This document shows, in pieces, positions 5,650 to 5,767 of a stretch of 5,767 nt of DNA (its first letter is position 1; the number at the start of each line of letters is the position of its first letter). The DNA lies in assembly GCA_934845495.1 (NCBI GenBank), contig CAKWRB010000086.1, forward strand, positions 1 through 5,767. The letters are read 5' to 3'. The position numbers were made by a program, and so were the translations under genes. Source of the stretch: an uncultured bacterium. GTDB lineage: Bacteria > Bacillota > Clostridia > Oscillospirales > Ruminococcaceae. Under the pieces are notes generated by a model. It was not told where the DNA came from, ran no database searches, and saw only the letters and a list, made by a program, of their open reading frames with translations.

Positions 5650-5767
5650 ATGCCGCTGAGAAATGATCTGAAGAAAGTAATGGTGATCGGCTCCGGTCCG
5701 ATCATCATCGGTCAGGCTGCCGAGTTTGACTATGCCGGTACCCAGGCCTGCCGTGCCCTCAAGGAGG
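5650..5767 (+). CDS. carB: carbamoyl-phosphate synthetase large subunit (N-terminal fragment, cut by the window edge)
   Basis: Only the first 39 codons are present. The start [10 protein letters not shown] followed by [17 protein letters not shown] (14-30) and TQACRALKE is the conserved opening of CarB, the beginning of its first biotin-carboxylase-like pre-ATP-grasp domain. The full protein of about 1070 residues makes carbamoyl phosphate from bicarbonate, ammonia and two ATP. The ATG at 5650 lies 5 nt after the carA stop; its ribosome binding site GGGAGG (5633-5638) is inside the last carA codons, so the two genes are probably translationally coupled. This coupling supports CarA and CarB being made together despite the altered CarA active site. 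Whether CarB has compensating changes cannot be seen here. Confidence 0.95.
   Translation, partial: MPLRNDLKKVMVIGSGPIIIGQAAEFDYAGTQACRALKE

Noticed and set aside
1..5767. CRISPR arrays, insertion sequences, tRNA or rRNA genes, phage or attachment sites
   Set aside because: I saw no direct-repeat arrays, transposase motifs, terminal inverted repeats or RNA-gene signatures. Apart from the leader and short gaps, the window is filled by genes.

Overview
The window looks like chromosomal DNA from a Gram-positive gut-type Clostridia, most plausibly the Oscillospirales/Ruminococcaceae group. That placement is inference. It rests on GC-rich coding sequence with strong AGGAGG ribosome binding sites, a PyrR-controlled pyrimidine operon with a Firmicutes-type attenuator, and an upstream PF06541-type membrane protein common in Clostridia. 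All genes lie on the + strand.

Layout: positions 83-1417 encode a membrane protein made of two tandem copies of the 'putative ABC-transporter type IV' (CmpB-like) domain, unrelated in function to what follows. Positions 1418-1727 form a gene-free stretch that holds a near-consensus sigma-A promoter, a PyrR-binding RNA element and an intrinsic terminator. Together these make a classical PyrR attenuator. Then come pyrR (regulator), pyrC (dihydroorotase, probable TTG start), pyrF (OMP decarboxylase), carA (small subunit of carbamoyl-phosphate synthetase) and the first 39 codons of carB, which runs off the right edge. Gaps between genes are 14, 54, 27 and 5 nt, with no internal promoter or terminator that I can see, so this is one operon.

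How it works together: when UMP is abundant, PyrR binds the leader RNA and the terminator forms. When UMP is scarce, part of the PyrR site pairs with the terminator's 5' arm and transcription proceeds. The operon supplies the first step (CarAB), the third (PyrC) and the last (PyrF) of UMP synthesis. pyrB, pyrD/pyrK and pyrE are not in the window.

The notable observation is in carA. Two of the three residues of the glutaminase catalytic triad are replaced: the nucleophilic Cys is Gly253 and the catalytic His is Asn337. The ORF, the N-terminal domain and most of the glutamine-pocket residues are intact. This predicts a carbamoyl-phosphate synthetase that cannot hydrolyse glutamine and must use free ammonia, or ammonia delivered by another protein. 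It resembles in principle the ammonia-dependent vertebrate CPS1.
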